From contig CAZFHI010000013.1 of assembly GCA_964518875.1 (NCBI GenBank), positions 1 through 50,687 of the forward strand: a stretch of 50,687 nt of DNA. Direction: 5' to 3'. Positions within the stretch are counted from its first letter, which is position 1, and the number at the start of each line of letters is the position of its first letter. The position numbers were made by a program, and so were the translations under genes. Below, in pieces: positions 32,408 to 41,125 of the stretch. Below the pieces are notes generated by a model. It was not told where the DNA came from and did no database searches. It saw nothing but the letters and a program-made list of their open reading frames with translations. Origin of the DNA: DTU024 sp964518875 (GTDB lineage Bacteria > Bacillota > Clostridia > Christensenellales > Aristaeellaceae).

Positions 32408-34096
32408 TTGGACAGTCTTGCCGTACTCAAAAAATACTTTGGATTTTCAACGTTCCGCGAAGGCCAGAAGGAAATAATAGACAATATTCTTTCTTTTAAA
32501 GACGCGCTTGGAGTATTGCCTACGGGCGCCGGCAAATCCCTGTGCTACCAGATACCGGCGGTTATGTTCAAGGGAATTACTATAGTAATTTCGCCGCTTG
32601 TTTCTTTAATGCACGACCAGGTGATGGCGCTAAACCAGGCAGGCATACCGTCAGCCTATATAAACAGCATGCTTAGCCCTAACCAGACGAGGGAAGCTCT
32701 CCGCCGCGCGCGGCTTTTAAGGTATAAGATTATATACGTCGCGCCGGAAAGGCTTTCTTCGCCTTCTTTTTTAAGATTATGCGAAAACATAAACGTATCT
32801 TTTGTAGCGGTGGATGAAGGACACTGCGTTTCTCAATGGGGGCAGGACTTCAGACCCAGCTATCTTGAAATTAAATCTTTTTTGGATTCTTTTGATAAAA
32901 GACCCGTCGTGGCGGCGTTTACCGCGACGGCAACCTCCGTTGTAAAAAAGGATATAGTAAATCTATTAGGGCTTAAAAACCCTTTTATTTTAACTACGGG
33001 CTTTGACAGGCCTAACCTGTACTTTGAAGTAAGGAAGCCTGAAAATAAAGACGGGGAATTGCTTCGCATAATAAAAAAGTGGGAGGGCAGCAGCGGAATA
33101 ATATACTGCTCTACGAGAAAAAACGTGGACAAGGTGTGCAACCTTATAAGGCAGGCGGGCTTAAGGGCGGCGAGGTACCACGCGGGGCTTTCCGAAAGCG
33201 AGCGCAAAAGCGCGCAGGAGGATTTCCAGTTCGACAGGGTATCTTTAATGGTCGCTACAAACGCCTTCGGCATGGGCATAGACAAGTCCAACGTGCGCTT
33301 CGTGGTGCATTACAATATGCCGAAGGATCTGGAAAGCTACTACCAGGAAGCTGGCAGAGCGGGGCGCGACGGCGAAAATGCGGACTGCATACTGCTGTAT
33401 TCAAAAAAAGACGTTTATATGGCGAAATTCCTTATACATAACGGAAAGCAGAACGAAAACCTCTCTGAAAAACAGCATGAAGAGCTTATTAAAAAGCAGG
33501 AGGAGCGTTTAAAACAGATGACGTTTTACGCTACCACGCCGTACTGCCTTAGAAAATTCATACTGCGCTATTTTGGGGAAGCATATTACGAAAAATGCGG
33601 CAACTGTTCGTCGTGCAGGGGGCTTAAGAAGCTTCCTGCATTAGGAAATACAAAACAAAGCGGCGTAAGCGAAATGGAGCTTGTGTTTGCGGGGCTCAGG
33701 CACTTGAGAAACCTTATAGCTCTGGAAAACAAGATTCCAGCATATATTATATTTAACGACAGGACGCTAAGGGACATGGCTGAAAAAATGCCGCTTGATC
33801 TGCAAAGTCTTAACAGTGTTTCGGGCGTGGGCGAAAAGCGCAGGGAACAGTACGGAAAAGCTTTTACAGGGCTTTTAAGGCGGATGAAAGATATTCTGGC
33901 AAGCGGCGGGAACATATCGCCTAAAGAAATGCAGCAGATGGCGTCTAATGTGTATTACGAGCAAAGGCCGTGGAGCGACGCTGAAATACTGCGCTTAAAT
34001 ATAGAAATAGCGCAGAAAATGAGCCTGGAAAGCATAGCTTCGCTGCACAAAAGGTCTCTTGAATCAATACAGGAAATTATAAAAAAGCGTTTATAA
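32408..34096 (+). CDS. recQ: RecQ-family ATP-dependent DNA helicase, short form
   Basis: A 562-residue superfamily 2 helicase. It has Walker A LPTGAGKS (K43), motif II reading DEGH at 136-139 instead of DEAH, SQWGQDFRP, and the RecQ signature YYQEAGRAGRDG. A zinc module with C-x-n-CGNCSSC follows. The usual RQC winged helix seems missing: the zinc cysteines lead almost directly into an HRDC-like segment. The tail (SDAEILRLNIEIAQKMSLE) looks like a helix-turn-helix. The start is TTG at 32408, 1 nt after the lepB stop, with only a weak distant ribosome binding site, so coupling to lepB is likely. Confidence 0.88.
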   Translation: MDSLAVLKKYFGFSTFREGQKEIIDNILSFKDALGVLPTGAGKSLCYQIPAVMFKGITIVISPLVSLMHDQVMALNQAGIPSAYINSMLSPNQTREALRRARLLRYKIIYVAPERLSSPSFLRLCENINVSFVAVDEGHCVSQWGQDFRPSYLEIKSFLDSFDKRPVVAAFTATATSVVKKDIVNLLGLKNPFILTTGFDRPNLYFEVRKPENKDGELLRIIKKWEGSSGIIYCSTRKNVDKVCNLIRQAGLRAARYHAGLSESERKSAQEDFQFDRVSLMVATNAFGMGIDKSNVRFVVHYNMPKDLESYYQEAGRAGRDGENADCILLYSKKDVYMAKFLIHNGKQNENLSEKQHEELIKKQEERLKQMTFYATTPYCLRKFILRYFGEAYYEKCGNCSSCRGLKKLPALGNTKQSGVSEMELVFAGLRHLRNLIALENKIPAYIIFNDRTLRDMAEKMPLDLQSLNSVSGVGEKRREQYGKAFTGLLRRMKDILASGGNISPKEMQQMASNVYYEQRPWSDAEILRLNIEIAQKMSLESIASLHKRSLESIQEIIKKRL

Positions 34097-34199
34097 ATAT
34101 AGCGCCGACAAATAGACGGCGGGCATTTTCTATCGACCGCCTGCGTTCAGGAAACAAGAAAATAAGAAGAATATACCTCTGCGCAAGACCCACTGCAAC

Positions 34200-34227
34200 A
34201 GCCCTGATCAAAGGGCTTTATTATATT
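34200..34227 (+). terminator. Candidate terminator after recQ
   Basis: AGCCCT (34200-34205) and AGGGCT (34212-34217) pair around GATCAA and are followed by a T-rich run. It lies about 100 bp past the recQ stop. Confidence 0.6.
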
Positions 34228-34313
34228 TAAGATGGGAAAAAGTCTTATGGAATCCCTTAATATTATTTTGTCTGTATCCTGATAACACTTTACATGAATT
34301 TTAAACATTTTTG

Positions 34314-34342
34314 TTGAGAAATATCCGTTTAGCTGGTAATAT
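34314..34342 (+). promoter_or_regulatory. Promoter of the pyruvate-kinase-like gene
   Basis: TTGAGA (34314-34319) and TAATAT (34337-34342) are 17 bp apart. The start near 34349 argues against an ATG at 34351 and for the ATG at 34378, which has GGAGG 6 nt upstream. Confidence 0.7.
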
Positions 34343-34377
34343 AACTATATATGTACTATGTCGAACGGAGGCTGCAT

Positions 34378-35868
34378 ATGAAAAAAGACAATGTACAAGA
34401 AGTACTTAATCAATTGATATCCCTGCGGTCGGCGGTTCAAAAGGACGGCGACGAGCTTTACGACCGCTGGAAAGGCACTATCCAAAGGGAAGAATTCAAG
34501 AAAAGCGCAAAAAACCTTGCGGAATACCTTGCCTTGAGAAAGTACGACCTTTGCGAGCTGCAGTGGAAGCTTATACCTCTGGGGCTGTCCTCGCTTGGCA
34601 GGCTTGAAGCGCGCGTTATGCCTACGCTTGATTCCGTTGTTTCCTCATGCGAAAGAATAGTGAACGATGAAATTACAACAGAATACCACGACAACGGGGA
34701 CTTTTTAAGCGGCGAGGAAATACTTTCAGAAAACACAGAGGAAGTTTTAGGCGATGAGCCTGAAAAACGCTATACGAGAATAATGGTTACGCTTCCTACG
34801 GAAGCCGCTTATGACCCCTCCATTGCGGACAACCTTATATCAAAGGGAATGGAAATAGCCCGCATAAACTGCTCGCACGACAGCGAACCCATATGGGAGA
34901 TGATGATAAACAACGTCAGAAAGGCTTCCAAAAAGCAGGGCAAAAACTGCCGCATAAGCATGGAAGTGCCGGGACCCAAGATAAGGATAAGCCGCCTTAT
35001 GACTACCATGCGCAAGCCGCGCGTTCTCAATGGCGACAGAATATACCTTACCGCGAGCAAGCTTATGTTTCTGCCTAAGGACATATCCCTCGCCATATGC
35101 TGCAGCGTGCCTGAAATAGTGGATTACCTTAAAGTAGGCGAGCCTGTAATGATAGACGACGGCCATGTTGAAACCACGGTCGAAGAGCGCCTGGACGACG
35201 GCGTAATATTAAAGGTTAACCGCGTCGTAAAGGAGCGCGGCATTACGATGCGCACCGAAAAAGGCATTAACTTTCCGAATATGGAGTACCGCCTGCCGCT
35301 CTTGAACGAGCGCGACGAGGAAATACTGGAGTTTATTTGCAGCCGCGCGGACATTGTGGGGCTTTCCTTCATAAGGGATACGCACGACGTTAACACTATG
35401 CTTGACGCGATAGAAAAATATACCCATGGCAAAAAGATACCGATTATAATTAAAATAGAAACTCTTGCCTGCGTGCGCATACTGCCCGAGGTTCTGGTGG
35501 CCGCGGCTTCCCGCGTGCCTGCCGCCGTTATGATAGCCAGGGGAGACTTAGCGGTGGAAGTGGGCTACACAAAGCTTTCGGAATACCAGGAAGAAATACT
35601 CTGGATATGCGAAGCCGCGCATGTGCCTGTAATCTGGGCGACGCAGGTGCTTGAAACGCTGGTAAAAACAGGCATACCAACAAGGGCTGAAATTTCAGAC
35701 GTTACGCTTGGCGCCAAGTCCGAGTGCGTTATGCTTAACAAAGGGGAACACATTGCGGACGCCGTTGTGTTCGTAGACGACGTACTGTCCAAGTTTGAAA
35801 AGCACGTTTATAAGAAAACGGCTATATTAAAAAAGCTTACCATCGCAAGCGACCTGTTTACCGATTAA
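34378..35868 (+). CDS. Pyruvate-kinase-like enzyme with N-terminal extension
   Basis: The product has 496 residues. Residues 1 to about 128 form an extra helical domain not present in ordinary pyruvate kinase. A barrel core follows with divergent but complete catalytic motifs: RYTRIMVTLP (R131), IARINCSH, PGPKIRI, MIDDG, IIIKIET (catalytic Lys and Glu), ARGDLAVE (metal Asp) and ATQVLETL (catalytic Thr). The glycine-rich MLSGETAAG loop is replaced by MLNKGEHIADAV, and the C-terminal regulatory domain is missing. Enolpyruvate/phosphate chemistry is plausible, but the substrate may not be pyruvate. It is monocistronic, with its own promoter and terminator. Confidence 0.8.
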   Translation: MKKDNVQEVLNQLISLRSAVQKDGDELYDRWKGTIQREEFKKSAKNLAEYLALRKYDLCELQWKLIPLGLSSLGRLEARVMPTLDSVVSSCERIVNDEITTEYHDNGDFLSGEEILSENTEEVLGDEPEKRYTRIMVTLPTEAAYDPSIADNLISKGMEIARINCSHDSEPIWEMMINNVRKASKKQGKNCRISMEVPGPKIRISRLMTTMRKPRVLNGDRIYLTASKLMFLPKDISLAICCSVPEIVDYLKVGEPVMIDDGHVETTVEERLDDGVILKVNRVVKERGITMRTEKGINFPNMEYRLPLLNERDEEILEFICSRADIVGLSFIRDTHDVNTMLDAIEKYTHGKKIPIIIKIETLACVRILPEVLVAAASRVPAAVMIARGDLAVEVGYTKLSEYQEEILWICEAAHVPVIWATQVLETLVKTGIPTRAEISDVTLGAKSECVMLNKGEHIADAVVFVDDVLSKFEKHVYKKTAILKKLTIASDLFTD

Positions 35869-35880
35869 AATAAAATTGTT

Positions 35881-35915
35881 AAAGCCTTTTAGCTTTTAAG
35901 CTGAAGGGCTTTTTT
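35881..35915 (+). terminator. Terminator of the pyruvate-kinase-like gene
   Basis: AAAGCCTTTTAGCTT (35881-35895) and AAGCTGAAGGGCTTT (35898-35912) form a 15 bp stem with two G-T pairs, followed by Ts. Confidence 0.85.
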
Positions 35916-36046
35916 AATGGCAAGCGCGTCATAGATCGTTAGCGCATACTAAAGCGAAGCTTTGAAGCTGTGTTTTTATATACTGCCGCAGGCGCCGCCC
36001 CGCAGGCAAATATTACGAAATTAATGTAAAATTAATGCGTATTTAA

Positions 36047-36075
36047 TTGACTGTTACAAAACCTTGGCGTACAAT
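36047..36075 (+). promoter_or_regulatory. Promoter of the binding-protein/permease operon
   Basis: TTGACT (36047-36052) and TACAAT (36070-36075) are 17 bp apart. The gene starts only at 36352, so the leader would be about 270 nt long. It contains at least two hairpins. Confidence 0.6.
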
Positions 36076-36351
36076 GAAAAAGGCTAAGCGATAAGCTTAG
36101 AAAAGCTTATAGAAAACTAAGAAATGGAGGAAGAAAAAGCTGCGGCCGGCAGCTTATACAAGCTGAAGCGTCTGCGCTAAAAGCTGTAAAGGAACATAAC
36201 GTGTATAAAAAGGCAACCTGATTATACAAAATAAAAACTTTTTTTAAGAATCTCTTGTTTTTAGTGCAACAAAATGCCTGTTTAAATCGTCTAATATAGT
36301 AGAGACAATGCTTTTAGGGAAATTTGATTAAATTTTGAAAGTGAGGATCTC
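36076..36351 (+). promoter_or_regulatory. Long structured leader of the operon
   Basis: ATAAGCTT/AAGCTTAT (36091-36110) is a perfect hairpin with an AGAA loop. AAGCTGC/GCAGCTT near 36137-36155 is a second one, inside a possible 18-codon ORF at 36124 that lacks a ribosome binding site. The last 60 nt are shared with the leader of the second binding-protein gene. I do not recognise a known riboswitch. Confidence 0.4.
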
Positions 36352-38637
36352 ATGAAAAAACTGTTATCACTGCTGATGGTAATTGCGCTGCTGCCGCTTT
36401 CTGCAAGCGCGACGCAGGAAGGGCGCATGCTTGGCGTATTTAAGATTTCTGAAGATATAAGCGAAACCGCGTATATAAGAGACGTTTTATATTTTGACGG
36501 CGCCGTCTACGCAACCGCCAACAATAATATATACGTTTTGCATGAAAATGATAAAGCGTTCAGACTGTATGCAAAACCAGACAAAGAAGATAACAAATAT
36601 ATTACGCACCTGCTCACAGACGGCGAAAAGCTGTACGCTTTTTATGCAAACGAGGGCTTGCTCTGCGCCGTAGAAAGCAGCAACGGCAATTTGACGGTTA
36701 AGGACGAGGTAGAGTTTGACATGTCAAACCACATCAGAGCGTTAGAGGGCGAGTTTGAAGAAGAGTATGTTGACTATCCGCAGGCGATACATATGCTAAA
36801 AGGCAAACTTTGCGCTCTGTACTCCGTTGACGGCATGAGTCAAAGCGTTCTTTCCGTGTTTGACGTAAAAACAGGCGAGGAAGAAATATACGACGATATT
36901 TCAAATATAATGGGCATGTGCGTCTATAAAGAAGACAAGCTGCTTATTACAACAGTGGATTATAATTCAGAAGAAGGCCCTATTATAAGTACGTTTGACT
37001 TAAACACCGGGGAAATGGAAGAAATAGGCCCTGTGATAAACGGCGAAGATAACAGCAACTTCTATGGAAGCGTAGCCTATAACCCTTTTGAAGATTATAT
37101 ATTGTTTATTGAAGACGGCAATGTATTTAAGCACAATGACGAAGGCGAACCAGAGCGCGTAGCCTATTTTCCTTCAAGATTCTCTTTCTTCGGCTCAGGA
37201 AGCGAAATCGCCTTTCTGCCTGAAAACAGGATGGCTCATATAATAGACGGCGATGTTCATATAACGTCTCTTAACCCTGAGGACCTGCCTGAAGGCACGC
37301 TTAATATTCTTGGCTTGATGCTGAGCAATTCGCATGAAAAGGCTATAAAGAAGCTTCCGGACGTATCGGTAAACGTTATAGATTTCTTTGGCGATATGGG
37401 AAAGGAACTTTCCGAAAGGCTTGTATCGGGAGGCGGCAGCGATATAGACATTATGGTAGCCTCGTCTTCCGAAACGGATATAAAAAACATTATAAACAAG
37501 GGTTACGCCATGGATATGTCCGATATTCCGGGAGTAAAGGAATTTTACGATTCGCTTTATCCTTATTATAAAGAAGTAAACCCTGACGACGGCAAAATAT
37601 ACGCTCTGCCTGTATGGACGCAATTCAACAATTATTCCTGCAACCCTGATCTGTTTAAAAAGCTTGGCATGGAAATACCGGAAACATTTGACGAACTATG
37701 CGACTGCATGGTCTGGTGGAACGAGAACCCGGATATTACAGAAGAATATAACTTTTACGATTGGTCCCAGACTAAGTTGGCCGCGTGGAATATGCTTTTC
37801 AGCGTGTACCGCAGCTTTATAAGAATGAGCGGTCAGGAGCTTAAATATGATACTCCGGAATTCAGATCTATGGTGGAAAAACTTACAAAGTCTTTGGAAA
37901 ACGTTGAAGAAATCCAGGAACCTGAAACGGATGAAGAGTTAATGGAATTTTATGAGCGCTCCACACTTCTTGGACAACAGCAGGTTGATCTGAATTTTAT
38001 AAGCAACTATAACGAAATGAACCGCGTTAAGGATAAGGCAAGCGATAGCTTTAAAGAAAACTACATGTTTGAAGAAACCTATCCGTTCTACCCTTTAGTG
38101 CTTAAAGTAAAAGACGATCTTCCATCCGGCATAGGAGTAAACGCCGCTTACCTTATGATAAGCTCGCAGGGCAAAAACACGGAACAGGCAAAAGCCTATG
38201 TAAAAGCGATTGTAGAATTGCTTGACGCCAAAACAAAGGCGCAGTTTTCGGAAGACTTTGACGAGCTTGTTGAAAACCCCTATTACAACAGACAGCTTGA
38301 GTCTATTAAAGATGCAATAGCGAACACTGAAAAGGAGCTTAAAGACGCGGAAGGCGCTGAAAAAACGCATCTGGAAGAAATACTTTCAGGGCTTGAAGTA
38401 AGCTATCAGGCGACGCTTGAAGGCGAAGGCAAGTACGAGTACACGCGTGAAGACCTGAATGAATTTAAGAGCTTCCTTAAAGACGTATATCTTGAAGACT
38501 ATTCAAACAATATTGATTACGGGGAAGAAACCTTGTATTTGTTAAGACAGCGTTTAATTGACGGGCAGATAGACGTTGAAGCCTTTATTAAAGAAATGGA
38601 CGCGAAGCTTAATCTTATAAGGATGGAGAATCAATAA
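36352..38637 (+). CDS. Extracellular solute-binding protein with N-terminal propeller-like domain (copy 1)
   Basis: The product has 761 residues. A Sec signal peptide (1 to about 20, ending SASA) has no lipobox. Residues about 25-315 are a repeating beta pattern (LYFDGAVYAT, LLTDGEKLYAF, KLCALYSVD, CVYKEDKLLITT) that looks like a beta-propeller. Residues about 320-640 are an ABC sugar-type binding domain with DIDIMVASSSETDI, KIYALPVWTQFNNYSCNPDLFKK split over motif segments, and IPETFDELCDCMVWW. The C-terminal 110 residues are helical. GTGAGG is 8 nt before the ATG. It is paralogous to the next gene and likely feeds the two permeases downstream. Ligand is unknown; a glycan is likely. Confidence 0.82.
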   Translation: MKKLLSLLMVIALLPLSASATQEGRMLGVFKISEDISETAYIRDVLYFDGAVYATANNNIYVLHENDKAFRLYAKPDKEDNKYITHLLTDGEKLYAFYANEGLLCAVESSNGNLTVKDEVEFDMSNHIRALEGEFEEEYVDYPQAIHMLKGKLCALYSVDGMSQSVLSVFDVKTGEEEIYDDISNIMGMCVYKEDKLLITTVDYNSEEGPIISTFDLNTGEMEEIGPVINGEDNSNFYGSVAYNPFEDYILFIEDGNVFKHNDEGEPERVAYFPSRFSFFGSGSEIAFLPENRMAHIIDGDVHITSLNPEDLPEGTLNILGLMLSNSHEKAIKKLPDVSVNVIDFFGDMGKELSERLVSGGGSDIDIMVASSSETDIKNIINKGYAMDMSDIPGVKEFYDSLYPYYKEVNPDDGKIYALPVWTQFNNYSCNPDLFKKLGMEIPETFDELCDCMVWWNENPDITEEYNFYDWSQTKLAAWNMLFSVYRSFIRMSGQELKYDTPEFRSMVEKLTKSLENVEEIQEPETDEELMEFYERSTLLGQQQVDLNFISNYNEMNRVKDKASDSFKENYMFEETYPFYPLVLKVKDDLPSGIGVNAAYLMISSQGKNTEQAKAYVKAIVELLDAKTKAQFSEDFDELVENPYYNRQLESIKDAIANTEKELKDAEGAEKTHLEEILSGLEVSYQATLEGEGKYEYTREDLNEFKSFLKDVYLEDYSNNIDYGEETLYLLRQRLIDGQIDVEAFIKEMDAKLNLIRMENQ

Positions 38638-38707
38638 AAATATAGCAAAATAAATATAAGAAAAATAAACCAATGTTCTGCAGAAAAGATATTTCAATCA
38701 TTTAATA

Positions 38708-38713
38708 TATAAT
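38708..38713 (+). promoter_or_regulatory. Possible internal -10 box before binding-protein copy 2
   Basis: A TATAAT hexamer lies 51 bp before the second copy, in a leader segment homologous to that of the first copy (AATATAG, GATTAAATTTT, AAAGTGAGGA). No convincing -35 is seen, so it is a weak candidate for a separate transcript. Confidence 0.35.
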
Positions 38714-38763
38714 ATAGCGATGCTTATAAAGAAATTCGATTAAATTTTAAAAGTGAGGACGTT

Positions 38764-41049
38764 ATGAAAAAACTGTTATCATTGCTTATGGCGCTTGCGG
38801 TGCTGCCGTTTAGCGCTGGCGTTGCGGAAGAACGCATGCTTGGCGCGTACCAGATGCCGGAAGAAATAAGGGATACCGCCTATATAAGCAGCCTTGTGTA
38901 TTTAGACGGCGCTATTTACGCGAGCACTGAAAACGACGTGTATGTTCTGCGCGAAAACGACAAAGAACTAAGCCTTTATGCCAAAGGGAATAAAGAATTT
39001 AAAGGATACATTACGCAGCTGCTTACTGACGGTGAAAAACTGTACGCTTTTTACTCAAGCGAAGGATTGCTCTGCGCTTTAGAAGGCGTTGACGGCAAGA
39101 TGGTTATAAAAGAAGAAATCAAATTCGATATGTCAAACCATATTGAAACTTACGATTCTTACGACGGTGAATCCGAAGAAGAGTATATTTCTTATCCTTC
39201 GGCGCTGCAGTTAACTAACGGAAAGCTTTGCGCACTTTATAATGTGGACAGTTCCGATGAAACCATACTGTCTCTGTTTGATTTAAAGACAGGCGAAGAA
39301 GAAATTTACAACGACATTGAAAATATACGAAGCATGTGCGCGTATAAAGACGGCAAGCTTCTCATTACTTCATTAGACTTTAAAAAGAACGAAGGCGCGA
39401 TGCTGGGTACCTTTGATATAGCGACCGGGGAATTTGAAGAAATAGGTCCTGTGCTTAACGAAGACAATGAAAGATTTTACGGGAACGTAATGTATAACCC
39501 TTTGGAAGATTACATATTCCTGGTTAAGGACAGCGGAGACGTATTTAAGCGCAATGACGACGGCGCGACAGAGCGCATAGCTTATATTCCGACAAGCTAC
39601 TATTTTTCGGATTCGAGCAATTATACTCTGCTTGATAAAAACAGAATGGCGCAGCAAATGAACGGCGAAGTGCTCATAATTTCTCTTGACCCTGAAGACC
39701 TTCCTAAAAACACGCTTAATATTTTAGGCTCAATGTTTGGATACGAGCACGAAAAGACCATTAAGAAATTAGAAGGCACAGCTGTAAACGTTATCGACTT
39801 CTATGGCGACGTTGCAAAGGAACTTTCTGAAAAGCTTATAACAGGCGGCGGCGACATAGACATTATTACGGCGCGGTCGAGCCAAACAGATATAAGAAAC
39901 CTTATAGATAAGGGCTACGCTTTAGACTTGTCCGATATACCTGGGGTAAAGGAATTTTACGATTCGCTTTATCCTTATTACAAAGAAGTAAACCCGGACG
40001 ACGGGAAAATATACGCTCTGCCAGTCTTGGTGCAGATAAATAATTACTCCTGCAACCCGGATTTGTTTAAAAAGTTGAATATAGAAATTCCGGAAACCTT
40101 TGACGAATTTTGCGACTGCATAGTCTGGTGGCACAATAACCAGGATATAACTGAAGAATACAGTTTCTTTGACTGGAGGCAGACAAAAGAATCGGCCTGG
40201 CATATGCTGTTTGACACTTATTTAAGCTATATAAATATGAGCGGCCAGGAGCTTAAATTCGACACTCCGGAATTTAGAGCCATGTATAAAAAACTCACAG
40301 AGGCGTTGGAAGGCGTTGAAGACGTCGAAGAACCAACGAGCGATGAAGAGGCTATGGAGTTTTATGAACGCCCCACGCTTTTTGGACAGCAGCCTTTGGA
40401 CATAAATTCTCTAAGATCGTATAATGAAAAAAAACGCCTCATAGCTAAAATGGACGAAAGCGGAATGCAAAGCGACCGCTATGAAGAGCAATATCCTTTA
40501 TATCCTATTTCTCTTAAGGTAAAGGACGACGTTCCCGCGGGCAAAGGCGCGGATGTTGCATACATGATGATAAGTTCTCAAAGCAAAAACATAGATACGG
40601 CAAAGCTTTATGTAAAAACAAATATAGAATTGAAGGGCTTTGACACCAAGATAGTTCTTTCAAAGGACTTTAACGAGCTTGTTGAAAACCCCTATTACAA
40701 GAAGAACCTGGAGTATTTTGAAGAAACAATAGCGAATGCGGAAAAACAGCTTGAGGAAGCCGAAGGCGCTGAAAAAACACAGCAGGAAGAAATGCTGCAA
40801 GAGCTTAAATTTAACTATCAGCTTTTGCTTGACGGCGAAGGCAAATATCAGTATACGCTTGAGGACTTGAACGAGTTTAAGGAGTTTCTTAAAACCGTAT
40901 ACGTTGAAGGCTACTCAAATAATATAATAAACAGCGAAGAGCAGCTTTACTCTTTAAGAAGCCGCCTTACTCAAGGGCAGATAGATCTGGAAACGTTCAT
41001 AAAAGAAATGGATGCGAAACTAAACCTTATAAGGCTTGAAAACCAATAA
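38764..41049 (+). CDS. Extracellular solute-binding protein with N-terminal propeller-like domain (copy 2)
   Basis: It is also exactly 761 residues and is a tandem paralogue of the preceding gene, with long identical runs such as VKEFYDSLYPYYKEVNPDDG and a shared AEGAEKT linker in the tail. The signal peptide (1 to about 20) has no cysteine. The propeller-like N-terminus has diverged more than the ligand-domain core, and the motif before the ligand pocket reads LPVLVQINNYS here versus LPVWTQFNNYS in copy 1. The two copies may therefore bind different ligands. GTGAGG precedes the ATG. It is followed by a strong hairpin and then the permease genes. Confidence 0.82.
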   Translation: MKKLLSLLMALAVLPFSAGVAEERMLGAYQMPEEIRDTAYISSLVYLDGAIYASTENDVYVLRENDKELSLYAKGNKEFKGYITQLLTDGEKLYAFYSSEGLLCALEGVDGKMVIKEEIKFDMSNHIETYDSYDGESEEEYISYPSALQLTNGKLCALYNVDSSDETILSLFDLKTGEEEIYNDIENIRSMCAYKDGKLLITSLDFKKNEGAMLGTFDIATGEFEEIGPVLNEDNERFYGNVMYNPLEDYIFLVKDSGDVFKRNDDGATERIAYIPTSYYFSDSSNYTLLDKNRMAQQMNGEVLIISLDPEDLPKNTLNILGSMFGYEHEKTIKKLEGTAVNVIDFYGDVAKELSEKLITGGGDIDIITARSSQTDIRNLIDKGYALDLSDIPGVKEFYDSLYPYYKEVNPDDGKIYALPVLVQINNYSCNPDLFKKLNIEIPETFDEFCDCIVWWHNNQDITEEYSFFDWRQTKESAWHMLFDTYLSYINMSGQELKFDTPEFRAMYKKLTEALEGVEDVEEPTSDEEAMEFYERPTLFGQQPLDINSLRSYNEKKRLIAKMDESGMQSDRYEEQYPLYPISLKVKDDVPAGKGADVAYMMISSQSKNIDTAKLYVKTNIELKGFDTKIVLSKDFNELVENPYYKKNLEYFEETIANAEKQLEEAEGAEKTQQEEMLQELKFNYQLLLDGEGKYQYTLEDLNEFKEFLKTVYVEGYSNNIINSEEQLYSLRSRLTQGQIDLETFIKEMDAKLNLIRLENQ

Positions 41050-41059
41050 AACGGAGTAT

Positions 41060-41087
41060 CGCCAAAGCGCCTTTGGACGCTTTGGCG
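41060..41087 (+). promoter_or_regulatory. Intercistronic hairpin between binding protein and permeases
   Basis: CGCCAAAGCG (41060-41069) and CGCTTTGGCG (41078-41087) form a perfect 10 bp stem with an 8 nt loop, 10 nt after the stop codon and 38 nt before the permease gene. It lacks a proper T tract. It is placed where many ABC operons use a hairpin to make more binding protein than permease. Confidence 0.7.
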
Positions 41088-41125
41088 AAGGGTTTTAAAG
41101 AACTTGCTTAAGAGAAAGTAGGAAA

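Noticed and set aside
36124..36180. 18-codon leader peptide
   Set aside because: It begins with ATG and is in the leader, but has no ribosome binding site and no clear attenuation structure.
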